Shown one piece after another: positions 43,028 through 51,738 of a DNA stretch of 64,000 nt (its first letter is position 1; each line of letters starts with the position of its first letter). This DNA comes from Paenibacillus sp. OV219. GTDB taxonomy: Bacteria > Bacillota > Bacilli > Paenibacillales > Paenibacillaceae. Made by a program: the position numbers and the translations under genes. Location of the stretch: NCBI RefSeq assembly GCF_900110075.1, contig NZ_FOCJ01000012.1, positions 62,001 through 126,000 on the forward strand, given 5' to 3'. The notes under the pieces are model-generated. The model was not told where the DNA came from. It did no database searches and was given only the letters and a program-made list of their open reading frames with translations.

Positions 43028-43924
43028 ATGCAAAAAAGCGGATCCGTGCTGGGACAAACGCCCAAGCTCGTGATTAACCTTATTTTCATCATCTACAGTC
43101 TCATGTGTATCCTTCCGGTTGTGCTGGTGCTGTCGATATCAATGACGGACGAACGATCACTGATGACCGACGGCTACCATCTCATACCGAAAGTATTCAG
43201 CTCCTCCGGCTATGATTATATTATTTCGGGCACATCGACCATTCTGAATGCATACAAGGTATCGCTTTTCGTAACGCTTGTCGGCGCCTTCTCTTCCTTA
43301 CTCGTAACGTCGTTGATAGGTTATGCCTTATCAAGGCCCGAGCTCAAATATCGCGGCCAAATCTCGTTCATCATCTTCTTCACGATCCTGTTCAATGGCG
43401 GATTAGCTCCGTATTATATCTTGGTCACTCGCTATCTTCATATGAAGGATACGCTTCTGATCTTGATTCTCGCGCTGCTCGTCTCACCGGGGAACATTCT
43501 TCTCATGCGCAACTTCTTCAAGGATGTGCCAAGCTCCATTATTGAATCAGCTAGAATCGATGGTTCGGGCGAGTTCCGGACGTTCTTCCAGATCGTACTG
43601 CCGGTGTCTACCCCCGTACTGGCGACGATTGGATTATTCGCCTCCATCGCTTACTGGAACGACTGGTTTACGTACTCATTGTTTATCGAGAATGGCAAGC
43701 TCTACAATCTTCAATACTTGCTCCAGGCGCTTATGTCCAATCTTGATTACTTGCAGAGCAATGCAGCAGCATTAAAATCGCTGGAAAACGCAGCGGCTAT
43801 GCTGCCAGGGGAAAGCGCGCGAATGGCGACATGTATTCTTTCCATTGGGCCTATCATTCTCTTGTATCCGTTCCTGCAGAAGTATTTCGTAAAGGGACTT
43901 ACGCTTGGCGCTGTGAAATCGTAG
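43028..43924 (+). CDS. Sugar ABC transporter permease, LplC/YtcP type
   Basis: A 298-residue permease. The frame opens at 42956 inside the preceding gene, but ATG 43028 has GAAGGAG eight bases upstream and is chosen. The EAA motif is ESARIDGSGEFRTFFQIVLP, and the C-terminus FLQKYFVKGLTLGAVKS is typical for the subgroup. It completes the importer with the LplB-type subunit and the lipoprotein at 37606-39267. No ATPase gene is nearby. Confidence 0.94.
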   Translation: MQKSGSVLGQTPKLVINLIFIIYSLMCILPVVLVLSISMTDERSLMTDGYHLIPKVFSSSGYDYIISGTSTILNAYKVSLFVTLVGAFSSLLVTSLIGYALSRPELKYRGQISFIIFFTILFNGGLAPYYILVTRYLHMKDTLLILILALLVSPGNILLMRNFFKDVPSSIIESARIDGSGEFRTFFQIVLPVSTPVLATIGLFASIAYWNDWFTYSLFIENGKLYNLQYLLQALMSNLDYLQSNAAALKSLENAAAMLPGESARMATCILSIGPIILLYPFLQKYFVKGLTLGAVKS

Positions 43925-44042
43925 GTATCATCCTTCATTATCACAGATTAGGGGAATTATAGTATTGAAAATCAGTTATGTATAATACACAAATTGTTAT
44001 CATACATAGACTGAAATATATATGAATGTGATCAAAAAGAAT

Positions 44043-44086
44043 GGAACAACCAGCTAATGATATACCTGGTTGTTCCACTCTTTTTG
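44043..44086 (+). terminator. Rho-independent terminator of permease operon
   Basis: GGAACAACCAG (44043-44053) pairs with CTGGTTGTTCC (44066-44076), followed by TCTTTTTG. Confidence 0.85.
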
Positions 44087-44163
44087 TCCAAGTGATGCTA
44101 TGTCCAGGAAGCAGATTTCTGATCCATGTACTTGGCAACCGACACATTGTTGGCACAACAAGA

Positions 44164-44222
44164 AGCCCTGAGACAGAGATTGTTCTCAGGGCTAATTCTT
44201 TTTCTTTTTCTTTTTTTTTTCT
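44164..44222 (+). terminator. Second terminator with long pyrimidine tract
   Basis: AGCCCTGAGA (44164-44173) pairs with TCTCAGGGCT (44184-44193) and is followed by an unbroken T-rich tract to about 44222. On the minus strand the same hairpin may end the glycosidase operon. Confidence 0.75.
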
Positions 44223-44241
44223 AATTCTAATTTCTCGAGTG

Positions 44242-46908
44242 CTACCTCTCAAAAAACACGAGCAAATGCTTCATTTCTTTTGCTCCTAGCATAATCTTCA
44301 AAGATTCAACTTGTATGTCCAAAATATTTGTTTGTATATCTTCTAAGACACTGACTATAAATGCTGCTTCGATGTTTCGGTTCGGGAACTGCAGTTGCGC
44401 ATTCGTATCTTGATCCGTTACATTGACTAAGCGCACCACAATACCTCTATTATCTTCCGCAGGTTTCACGTCGAATACTTGAACGCCGTCTCCACTTAAC
44501 TGAATAAATTGACCAACCTCTTCTTTACAATCAATAACAGGCGTTGCAAATACAGAAGCCATGGCTCCTATAGAAGAAATCATAGCGGTAGACGGATCGA
44601 AAGAGCTACATGTATTCAAATAATAGGTAAAGGTTACGGCTCCTGGCTGGCTTCCTCGGAAGTTCGTATCCCAGTAATTATTCATCGGCCAAGCTAATAA
44701 CAGAGGGTTATCGTTCTTTTCGATAAATTGCTGCTCTTTGCCGAAATTAAAATTCCCCACTTGCACGAGCGGTGCATCCGGACAACTCATCGTCACGCCA
44801 TGCTGTCCGTCATATATCGATACGCTTTTATCAATCGTGATATAATCTCGACACACGCCCTGCATCTGCTGCGCGTCCAGTTCAACCCATTGTCCAGCCG
44901 TATCATAATGGCAGCGCCACTTCTGTAGATTTAATGGAATAGCAAAATAAGTGCCCTCAGGCGTCGTAATATCTTGCTTGAAGAAAGAGGCTTTCATTTC
45001 GATGTCTGGCTGATAGCTAAAGAAGGTATATGTCTGTTCAAACTGCTCCACCCCCGGCGCCTCCCAGCTCAGGATCAGGGAGGCGCTATGCGCGCTCCGC
45101 TCGACGCGACATGAGTTTAACCGGGTATAGGATTGTCTACTCGCCTTCCAGTTATGGTTCCAATCGGTTAAACTGTTGTTTCCTCTCTCAACGTTTCTAG
45201 GAAAGATCGCGCTGCGGATATTCAAATGATGGATGGGATCGACCGTTTCCTGTACGTATTGAAACAACGCCCACGGACTGGAGGTATCAAGCACTTCCCA
45301 ATCCTGACGTTTATCGATTAGGCTTGTAATCCGGCCTGTTAACGGGTCGAAGCGCATCGAATGGAACGGCGTTTCGATCGCTCCCTCCTGAATTTTAACC
45401 TTCCGAAGCCAAGGACCCTCCCCCTCCGTTCCGACTTCCCCAACATCTGCCATAATGCTCGCTGACCATTCCGCTTCCTGAAGAGTTGCAAACGGTATTT
45501 TACGCCAGCTGAAAGGCGGCAGATCGATCGTACCGTAGCTTGTCCCTTGATGATGGACGTCGTTATTCATTAGAACATGGCGCATTCGGTCGGCGCCGAG
45601 ATGCCTTCCCTCCGTTTTGAAGCTGGAAGGAATGCGAATGTCGTGCGTTAAAGCAACGGAAGTCGGATTAAGAAGCAACAGACCTTCCGGTTCTTCCGAT
45701 TGTAGCGGGTTACCTGCAAGCTTCTCAAGATGAACATTAAGCAAATAACCCGTCAAGCTGTTTGCTTGGTAGGCGTAATGGGCTTTATGCATCCATTGAA
45801 TTTCAACGTCCGAATTGTATGGCTCTGAAACGGAGTTGTGTGCTCCCCAAGTATGCTCGTCGTACAGGTGGATCTGATGCCAGGCTTCCTTCTTTATCCT
45901 AACAAACGAAAGGTCTTCTTCCGGTAGGAAAGCATCAAGCAGTTCTACGGCCTTCATACCATGCTTCGTGCGACGGCTTAACTTCGTTTCTTTCGCAGAG
46001 CTCGCTGAACCGAAGTTCCAATAGTCCGTCCAATCACCGGCATGAGTCGGCAGATTCGCGGCATGCTCTCGGACCCTTTTATACAATTGTTCGGGCGTGA
46101 CAAACGAGATTCGGATGCCCCGGTCTTCTTCATTCCACTTCTTTAATAGTTCGGCAAGGTCACGATCAGGCGGATTGTTGTCGTACAGCGGCAAATTCGT
46201 CGCTGTCAAGTAAATGAAGTCAAATGGATACTCCGGATTCGCTTCGATTTTTCTCAAATAGGTAGACAAACCATCGGCCATTTTGTCCGTGCACTTGGCA
46301 TTGACGTCGCAAATTTGGCTGAACAACGAGTAGTGCTCGCCATTGAAGGTTAACAGCTTTCTGCGGTCCGGAGCTTCCCAGTGAAAGGCATTTGGACGAT
46401 TGAAAGGAACTCCGCCAAAATGAATATTGATACCCATGATGAAAAACTCAACACCTGCATCGAGCAACAGCTGCGCATACGGCCAAGGCTGCCCATTTAT
46501 ATCATGGTGAATGGCTGTTTTGAGCTCGATCCCGAACACCTCGCGCAGCCGACGAAGGGGATACAGCGTTCTCGCTGCTTCCTCAGCCGAAGTGAGCGGG
46601 GTCATGTGCATATACGAAGCTACGATACTCATCTGACCATTATGCAAATAATGCTTAAATCGTACGATTTGTTGCTCCGAAGCCGTTTCCAGCCAGTTTA
46701 GAACGGGTAAGGTGGACTCGCAGGTCCATCTGAAGCGGTTATACTCCTCCCACTCCTCGGTCATTTCACAAAGTTCCAGCGCTTGATCGATGTACCTACT
46801 TTGCATTGCCAGCAAAATCGGCTGGGCAGTCGTGTATCCGACATCCAAATGGCTGTGGTGCAGCACGAGCACTTCTTTGATTTTCGGCATAAATTCATCC
46901 ATCCTCAC
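44242..46908 (-). CDS. GH38-type alpha-mannosidase-like glycosidase
   Basis: An 888-residue enzyme without signal peptide, so cytoplasmic. The metal site HSHLDVGYT (His-x-Asp) is near residue 20, the candidate nucleophile Asp lies in HHDINGQPWPYAQLL, and the C-terminal half is beta-sandwich. GH38 enzymes are Zn-dependent retaining alpha-mannosidases, but distant members act on other linkages. The start is GTG 46908, directly abutting the stop of the GH95 gene (translational coupling); ATG 46890 is an alternative. Last gene of the block. It is longer than the GH38-like protein at 24994-27078 and only distantly related. Confidence 0.78.
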   Translation of the reverse strand: MRMDEFMPKIKEVLVLHHSHLDVGYTTAQPILLAMQSRYIDQALELCEMTEEWEEYNRFRWTCESTLPVLNWLETASEQQIVRFKHYLHNGQMSIVASYMHMTPLTSAEEAARTLYPLRRLREVFGIELKTAIHHDINGQPWPYAQLLLDAGVEFFIMGINIHFGGVPFNRPNAFHWEAPDRRKLLTFNGEHYSLFSQICDVNAKCTDKMADGLSTYLRKIEANPEYPFDFIYLTATNLPLYDNNPPDRDLAELLKKWNEEDRGIRISFVTPEQLYKRVREHAANLPTHAGDWTDYWNFGSASSAKETKLSRRTKHGMKAVELLDAFLPEEDLSFVRIKKEAWHQIHLYDEHTWGAHNSVSEPYNSDVEIQWMHKAHYAYQANSLTGYLLNVHLEKLAGNPLQSEEPEGLLLLNPTSVALTHDIRIPSSFKTEGRHLGADRMRHVLMNNDVHHQGTSYGTIDLPPFSWRKIPFATLQEAEWSASIMADVGEVGTEGEGPWLRKVKIQEGAIETPFHSMRFDPLTGRITSLIDKRQDWEVLDTSSPWALFQYVQETVDPIHHLNIRSAIFPRNVERGNNSLTDWNHNWKASRQSYTRLNSCRVERSAHSASLILSWEAPGVEQFEQTYTFFSYQPDIEMKASFFKQDITTPEGTYFAIPLNLQKWRCHYDTAGQWVELDAQQMQGVCRDYITIDKSVSIYDGQHGVTMSCPDAPLVQVGNFNFGKEQQFIEKNDNPLLLAWPMNNYWDTNFRGSQPGAVTFTYYLNTCSSFDPSTAMISSIGAMASVFATPVIDCKEEVGQFIQLSGDGVQVFDVKPAEDNRGIVVRLVNVTDQDTNAQLQFPNRNIEAAFIVSVLEDIQTNILDIQVESLKIMLGAKEMKHLLVFFER

Positions 46909-49089
46909 TCAGTTAATAGGTTGCAAATGATATTGTTTGTCTGCTTTTGTGGTGAAAATGATGACGCTATCTTCCAATTTCCACTCAATTTCCTCTCGAC
47001 TATTACCATCAATTTCAAGAATTCTGATTTCACCATTAGGCCACGGGTTTAAGAGGCGGCATTCTCTTCCTCTCTCACTTGTAATGTCAACGTATTGAAT
47101 GATTCCATCTGACAGTTCACTCGAAACGAGAAAGGCACCAAAGGCTCTCAGGCTCATGAATCGAGCTTTTCTCTCACGCGGCCAAACAGGGTACAACCGG
47201 ATGATATGCTCATGACTTTGCAAAAGCATCTCGTTGATTGCCGAAGGTACTCCACTGCAGCATTCAATGCCGCCACCACCAAAGAAGATAAATAGATTAG
47301 GAAAACTATGCTCGCGGCACTGATGACGAAGTTCATGCAAAATAATCTCAGGATCATAGCCAACACGTGCTGCAGCGGTAAATATCGTTGGAAAGCCGTT
47401 ATAATCCGTCCATCTGTTCATTACTGAGATTGTATTTCTTGCGATTTCAAGTAGCTGCGGATCTGAACCGAGACCGATCGTGCCAGCAGGCCAGATATGC
47501 TGAATAGCCAGCGTATTGTCATCCCACCAGTCGCGTCCTTGCTCCGTTAGCCTAAAAATCGTTTTCCCATCAAGCTCAAACGTTGGGAAACCGCTAATAT
47601 GCTCCAAGATATGTGTCCACTTTTCCCGCCGATTCGCATCGACGCTCAATTCGTTCGACATATCGATCAGTCCTTTGAAAACTGCCCTGAGAAGCCCTAA
47701 TGAAAGGATAGGATTCATGTCCTCAAATTCCCGCAGCCATTCATCATTAGAATGGGATTCAGCCCAGGTTGGGACTTCATGAATGGCGTCTCGATAAATA
47801 ACGTATCGGTTATCTTCGAATGTCAAATAATCCTCCCAAAAATTAGCAACCTCGAACAAATATGGATAAGCAACCTGACCAACATAATGCAAATCATAGG
47901 TAGCATAGAAACGCATCAGCATGTTAATTGCGGTATAGGCTGTATTGCTTTTCTGCCCCAAAAATAAATGACCGTGCTCGTATTTCAGGCTTGCTTGTGT
48001 AGTAGACAACGCAGTAGGCAATCCCTTAGGCCCGATTCCGACATCATAATAGATGCCGCTGCGCCCCAAATATTGTTCAGCATATCTCTTGCCACTTGGC
48101 ATATATTCTAGCAGCGGTGTATCGTAGGGTTCACTCAATTCAATATGATTGGATGAATATACTCCCCACCACGGCGCCTGATAATTGTAATTTAAGTGGT
48201 AATCTCCCGCCCAAGCTGGACTGTCTGTTGTAATCCAGCTTCCAAACAAACCAGGTGGAAATGATTTGTTGCGACTGCTGCAGGCCATGATGTAATGAGA
48301 ACCATACCAAAACTTCTCCAGCAGCTCATCACCGATATCGATCGCTGATTTTGCCCAAAATTGATTCCACCAGTCTTCGTGTGCAGCGTAAATCTCATTT
48401 ATCTGGCTCTCATTTATGTCCTTTATCCTTGTTATCGATTCATGCAAATAATCCTCCACATCATGATTCGTCAGCACATAACTTACGATGTAGGTTTTTG
48501 TTCCAGGCTTTAATTCAAATGAACTGCCGCGATCAGCTAAGCAGCGCAGGGCAATAGCGCCTTCGGTTGGCCATTCTAAGTCATCGCCGTTAAATGCTCT
48601 TGTCGCCCATTTCACATCGGCCTCAATACCATATTCGGTTTGGGATTCATTCCCTGACTGAACCCACAAGTCTAACGCAACCGATACAGCATTCCCTTCA
48701 CAAGATAATTCCACGACCAGCATATTGTCTGCAGCCGATATCCAAGTTGTCATGGTCACCGACGAGGCGATCCCACGAAACGTTGACACCACTTTGGCTT
48801 CAAGCAGTCGTTGTTCGCTGTAATACGTTGCTCCAGCCAACTCCGGGATATGAATGTCTATCCCCCCAATCAGACAGAGACCTCCATTCGGATACACCAA
48901 TTTGGACTTCCAGAAGTCTGTCTTCGATATCCATATCCTCTGTTGTTCAGGAGGGCCACTAAGAACAACGCCGACATCTCCGTTTCCAATTAAAGGTCCA
49001 TCCACAACTTTCTCTGAAGGCACCTGTTTCGGGGGCTCATGAAAGACTCCCTTATACTTTTCTAGTTGGTTTCTCCAATACGCAAACAC
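46909..49089 (-). CDS. GH95-type glycosidase (alpha-L-fucosidase or alpha-L-galactosidase)
   Basis: A 726-residue cytoplasmic enzyme. The frame is open to 49116, but a perfect AAAGGAGG lies eight bases before GTG 49089, so that is the start. The N-terminal beta-sandwich (PLIGNGDVGVVLSG) and (alpha/alpha)6 barrel follow the GH95 order: PPGLFGSWITTDSPAWAGDY with HLNYNYQAPWWG, and a late GGGGIECCSGV with NEMLLQSHEHIIRLYPVWP. GH95 enzymes remove alpha-1,2-linked L-fucose or L-galactose by inversion. Neighbouring dehydratase and SDR genes could oxidise the released sugar. There is some divergence in the central motif, so the exact specificity is open. Confidence 0.72.
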   Translation of the reverse strand: MFAYWRNQLEKYKGVFHEPPKQVPSEKVVDGPLIGNGDVGVVLSGPPEQQRIWISKTDFWKSKLVYPNGGLCLIGGIDIHIPELAGATYYSEQRLLEAKVVSTFRGIASSVTMTTWISAADNMLVVELSCEGNAVSVALDLWVQSGNESQTEYGIEADVKWATRAFNGDDLEWPTEGAIALRCLADRGSSFELKPGTKTYIVSYVLTNHDVEDYLHESITRIKDINESQINEIYAAHEDWWNQFWAKSAIDIGDELLEKFWYGSHYIMACSSRNKSFPPGLFGSWITTDSPAWAGDYHLNYNYQAPWWGVYSSNHIELSEPYDTPLLEYMPSGKRYAEQYLGRSGIYYDVGIGPKGLPTALSTTQASLKYEHGHLFLGQKSNTAYTAINMLMRFYATYDLHYVGQVAYPYLFEVANFWEDYLTFEDNRYVIYRDAIHEVPTWAESHSNDEWLREFEDMNPILSLGLLRAVFKGLIDMSNELSVDANRREKWTHILEHISGFPTFELDGKTIFRLTEQGRDWWDDNTLAIQHIWPAGTIGLGSDPQLLEIARNTISVMNRWTDYNGFPTIFTAAARVGYDPEIILHELRHQCREHSFPNLFIFFGGGGIECCSGVPSAINEMLLQSHEHIIRLYPVWPRERKARFMSLRAFGAFLVSSELSDGIIQYVDITSERGRECRLLNPWPNGEIRILEIDGNSREEIEWKLEDSVIIFTTKADKQYHLQPIN

Positions 49090-49119
49090 CTTTGTATCCT
49101 CCTTTAAATTGTCCACGCT

Positions 49120-50217
49120 TTACCTTACTCGATACTCCTCAAAGTACCTCGGTAGAATTGTCGTCGAAGCGCCTGGTAGTTCAGGCAGCACATAGTGCCC
49201 TTCTTTAACAGTTGCCGGCTCCTCAAAGATATGGCGGATCCACGGGATGTACTCCAACATAATCGCATTCTGGGTCGAGGCAACGAGATGCTGGTGGATC
49301 TGGCCCATATCCCCGACATGCGGGCAAATCGGTACATCGTAAGACGCGGCAAGTCCAGCTACCTGCATCCATTCTGTGATACCGCCTACACGTGTTACAT
49401 CGACTTGGCAGTACTCAATCGCGCCTTGATGGATATAATCGCGGAAAGCATATTTGTTGTAAACATGCTCGCCTAGCGCAATCGGCACATTAAGTGCATC
49501 CGCCAGCTTCTTATGCCCCATAATATCATCTGGATTGAGCGGTTCTTCGAGCCAGAACAGATCGAACTCCTCCAACTTTTTGCCCCATGTCATAGCAGTA
49601 TTGATGTTCCACTGCTGATTGACGTCGATCATGAAGATAACGTCGTCACCGATTGCCTTCCGCACCGCTTTGCATCTATCGTAATCCTCGCGAGGGTCTG
49701 CCTTGCCTACCTTGATTTTGACCCCAGTAAAGCCCGATTCTACGATCTCCGTTACATCCTTCAGCAGTCGTTCCTTTGACCAGTTCAGCCAGCCGCCGTT
49801 CGTATTATAAGCTTTAATCGGCTTCGACTTGGCTCCGCCAAGCAGCTGCCACAATGGCTTGTTCGATGCTTTCGCCATGATATCCCAAAGGGCAATGTCA
49901 ACCGCGGCAAGCGCCATATGCGTAACGCCCGCTCTGCCGATCCAATGCATTTTTCCAAAACGCATCTCGTCCCACAGCGCCTTCACCATAAATGGATCTT
50001 TGCCGATGAGCAGCGGAGCGTAGTATTTCTCAATCGTATCGACGATCATATCATCGCCATGCGCACATGTTCCGGTATATCCGTAGCCGACGAAACCCTC
50101 GTCGGTATAGATTCGAACACCTGACAAGCCCCAGTGTGTTGCGACATTGATGGCATCGGTAATTGGAGGTGTAATCGGGACGTGCAAGACGAAGCTTTCT
50201 ACTTTCGTAATTTTCAA
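49120..50217 (-). CDS. Enolase-superfamily acid-sugar dehydratase
   Basis: A cytoplasmic Mg-dependent dehydratase of the mandelate racemase group, 365 residues from TTG 50217, which has AAGGAG nine bases upstream; ATG 50226 abuts that site. The barrel shows the KxK base motif (GVKIKVGK, about 167-169), metal ligands Asp about 198 (IDVNQQW), Glu about 224-225 (LEEPL) and Glu about 250 (LGEHV), and a catalytic His about 300 (CPHVGD). Members dehydrate fuconate, rhamnonate, galactonate or similar acids to 2-keto-3-deoxy acids. The operon context with GH95 and an SDR favours L-fuconate or a galactose-derived acid, but the residue pattern does not decide. Confidence 0.82.
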   Translation of the reverse strand: MKITKVESFVLHVPITPPITDAINVATHWGLSGVRIYTDEGFVGYGYTGTCAHGDDMIVDTIEKYYAPLLIGKDPFMVKALWDEMRFGKMHWIGRAGVTHMALAAVDIALWDIMAKASNKPLWQLLGGAKSKPIKAYNTNGGWLNWSKERLLKDVTEIVESGFTGVKIKVGKADPREDYDRCKAVRKAIGDDVIFMIDVNQQWNINTAMTWGKKLEEFDLFWLEEPLNPDDIMGHKKLADALNVPIALGEHVYNKYAFRDYIHQGAIEYCQVDVTRVGGITEWMQVAGLAASYDVPICPHVGDMGQIHQHLVASTQNAIMLEYIPWIRHIFEEPATVKEGHYVLPELPGASTTILPRYFEEYRVR

Positions 50218-50252
50218 TTGAAACATCTCCTTGTATTTAGGTATAAAATCTA

Positions 50253-51014
50253 TTAATAACCAAGCGATGCACCGCCATCGACGGGAAGAGCAACACCTGT
50301 AACAAATCCGGACATTTCGCTTGCTAGAAAGAGAGCCGCCTGCGCCACTTCTTCTGAAGTAGACGGTCTTCCTAAAGCATGCATATCATTCAGGTCCTGC
50401 ACCGTTTGAGCCGGATTATCCTGCTGCAGAATCCATTGCTCCAATAATGGAGTCGTGACTCCCGCAGGACAAATGCAATTCACTCGAACGCCGAATGGCG
50501 CGTAGTCCAATGCCAGAGCCTTTGTCATCGCGTTCATGCCGCCTTTAGTTGCCGCGTATACCGGATTCATTTTCTGTCCGATCAAACCGTTTAGCGAAGA
50601 CATGTTGACGATGGTCCCTCGTGTTTTCTTCAATTCCGCTATGGAATGCTTGATCATCAGAAACACGCTCTTTAAATTCACATTGAAAATCCGATCCCAT
50701 TCTTCCTCTTCGAAGTCTTCTAAATACTTAGGCATGATAGCTGCAGCATTGTTAACTAGGATATCGATTCTCCCGAAGTTCCTAACCGTCTCTTCTATGA
50801 CCTCGCGAACATTGTCTTCCTTGGAAACATCGGTTCTCACGGCAATGACATTGTGCCCATTGGCCTGCAAGTGATCGGTAACCCGGGACGCCTCCAGCGT
50901 GTTCCGACTGGCAATCACCACATTCGCTCCTTGTGATGCAAATAATCGAACAATTGCTTCACCGATTCCTGATGAACCGCCGGTAACAATAGCTGTTTTT
51001 CCAGCTAACATCAT
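50253..51014 (-). CDS. Short-chain dehydrogenase/reductase
   Basis: A 253-residue cytoplasmic NAD(P)-dependent enzyme. TGGSSGIG cofactor loop, NNAA motif, catalytic Ser in MSSLNG and YAATK (Tyr-x3-Lys) are all present. The frame opens at 51041, but AAGGAG eight bases before ATG 51014 fixes the start. The VDGGASLGY C-terminus is typical. It sits 36 bp upstream of the dehydratase gene. In non-phosphorylative fucose oxidation an SDR oxidises L-fucose or 2-keto-3-deoxy-fuconate, either of which would suit its place here. Confidence 0.88.
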   Translation of the reverse strand: MMLAGKTAIVTGGSSGIGEAIVRLFASQGANVVIASRNTLEASRVTDHLQANGHNVIAVRTDVSKEDNVREVIEETVRNFGRIDILVNNAAAIMPKYLEDFEEEEWDRIFNVNLKSVFLMIKHSIAELKKTRGTIVNMSSLNGLIGQKMNPVYAATKGGMNAMTKALALDYAPFGVRVNCICPAGVTTPLLEQWILQQDNPAQTVQDLNDMHALGRPSTSEEVAQAALFLASEMSGFVTGVALPVDGGASLGY

Positions 51015-51061
51015 AAACACCACTCCTTGACGATGTATCATACATGATAGAGCTCAAAAAA

Positions 51062-51727
51062 TTAGACAAAAACTGCTCTTGTTCTTCTATACGAATTTTC
51101 CAGATGCATCTTAAGAGCCCGCTCTGACTCTGCCATCTCTCTTGTAGCCAGCCAGTTTACGATTTGCATATGTTCATCCCACTCGTCTCGAATCAGTCGA
51201 TGATCTAGACTCTTCTGATTGAAAACTAAGTATCTTTGGATGATTTCGATATACTTAATGATTAAGTTTTTTAAAGAATCGTTATCGCAATAATTTAGAA
51301 TTAAGCCATGCAAACATTGATTCATTTCGGCGATGACCTGAAATTTGGATTCACTTGTCATGCTCTCGAAGTTGGAATACGCTTGCAACTTTAGTTTTAG
51401 CTGATCCAGACTCGATGGAGGTATTAATAGTACGGCCTTACGAATCGCCAAACATTCCAGTTCTATCCGAATTTCAAACATTTCATATAACTCTTGTAAC
51501 GACATTTTGGCCACATACATGCCTTTGAATGGCACGTTAACAACTAAGCCTTCCGCCGATAATCGGAATAATGCTTCACGTATCGGAATATTGCTTACCT
51601 CTAAATCGCGTCCCAATTGATCGATGTTGATTTTCTCTCCGGAGGCAATTTCGTGGTTCAGAATTCGGCTCTTCAATATCGCATATATTTCATCCGTTAA
51701 AACATATCGATTCAAGCGGCTCGTCAT
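51062..51727 (-). CDS. GntR family regulator, FadR/FCD type
   Basis: A 221-residue repressor: winged helix at the N-terminus (INIDQLGRDLEVSNIPIREAL with LFRLSAEGLV) and an all-helical FCD ligand domain (EMFEIRIELECLAIR). This group commonly binds sugar acids or keto acids, which fits the dehydratase and SDR genes next to it. The frame opens at 51742 overlapping the GH36 stop (ATGA), but GAGG seven bases before ATG 51727 is better; both are possible. It lies inside the operon, so it probably autoregulates. Confidence 0.9.
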   Translation of the reverse strand: MTSRLNRYVLTDEIYAILKSRILNHEIASGEKINIDQLGRDLEVSNIPIREALFRLSAEGLVVNVPFKGMYVAKMSLQELYEMFEIRIELECLAIRKAVLLIPPSSLDQLKLKLQAYSNFESMTSESKFQVIAEMNQCLHGLILNYCDNDSLKNLIIKYIEIIQRYLVFNQKSLDHRLIRDEWDEHMQIVNWLATREMAESERALKMHLENSYRRTRAVFV

Positions 51728-51738
51728 GTTACATCCTC

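Larger units (their letters stand above)
43925..44241. other. Intergenic region between convergent operons
   Basis: No gene. It holds two plus-strand terminators, at 44043-44086 and 44164-44222, between the end of the permease operon and the end of the large glycosidase block. Confidence 0.6.

Noticed and set aside
44196-44222. Pyrimidine tract as a possible polymorphic repeat
   Set aside because: It directly follows a hairpin stem and is best explained as the T-run of a terminator.
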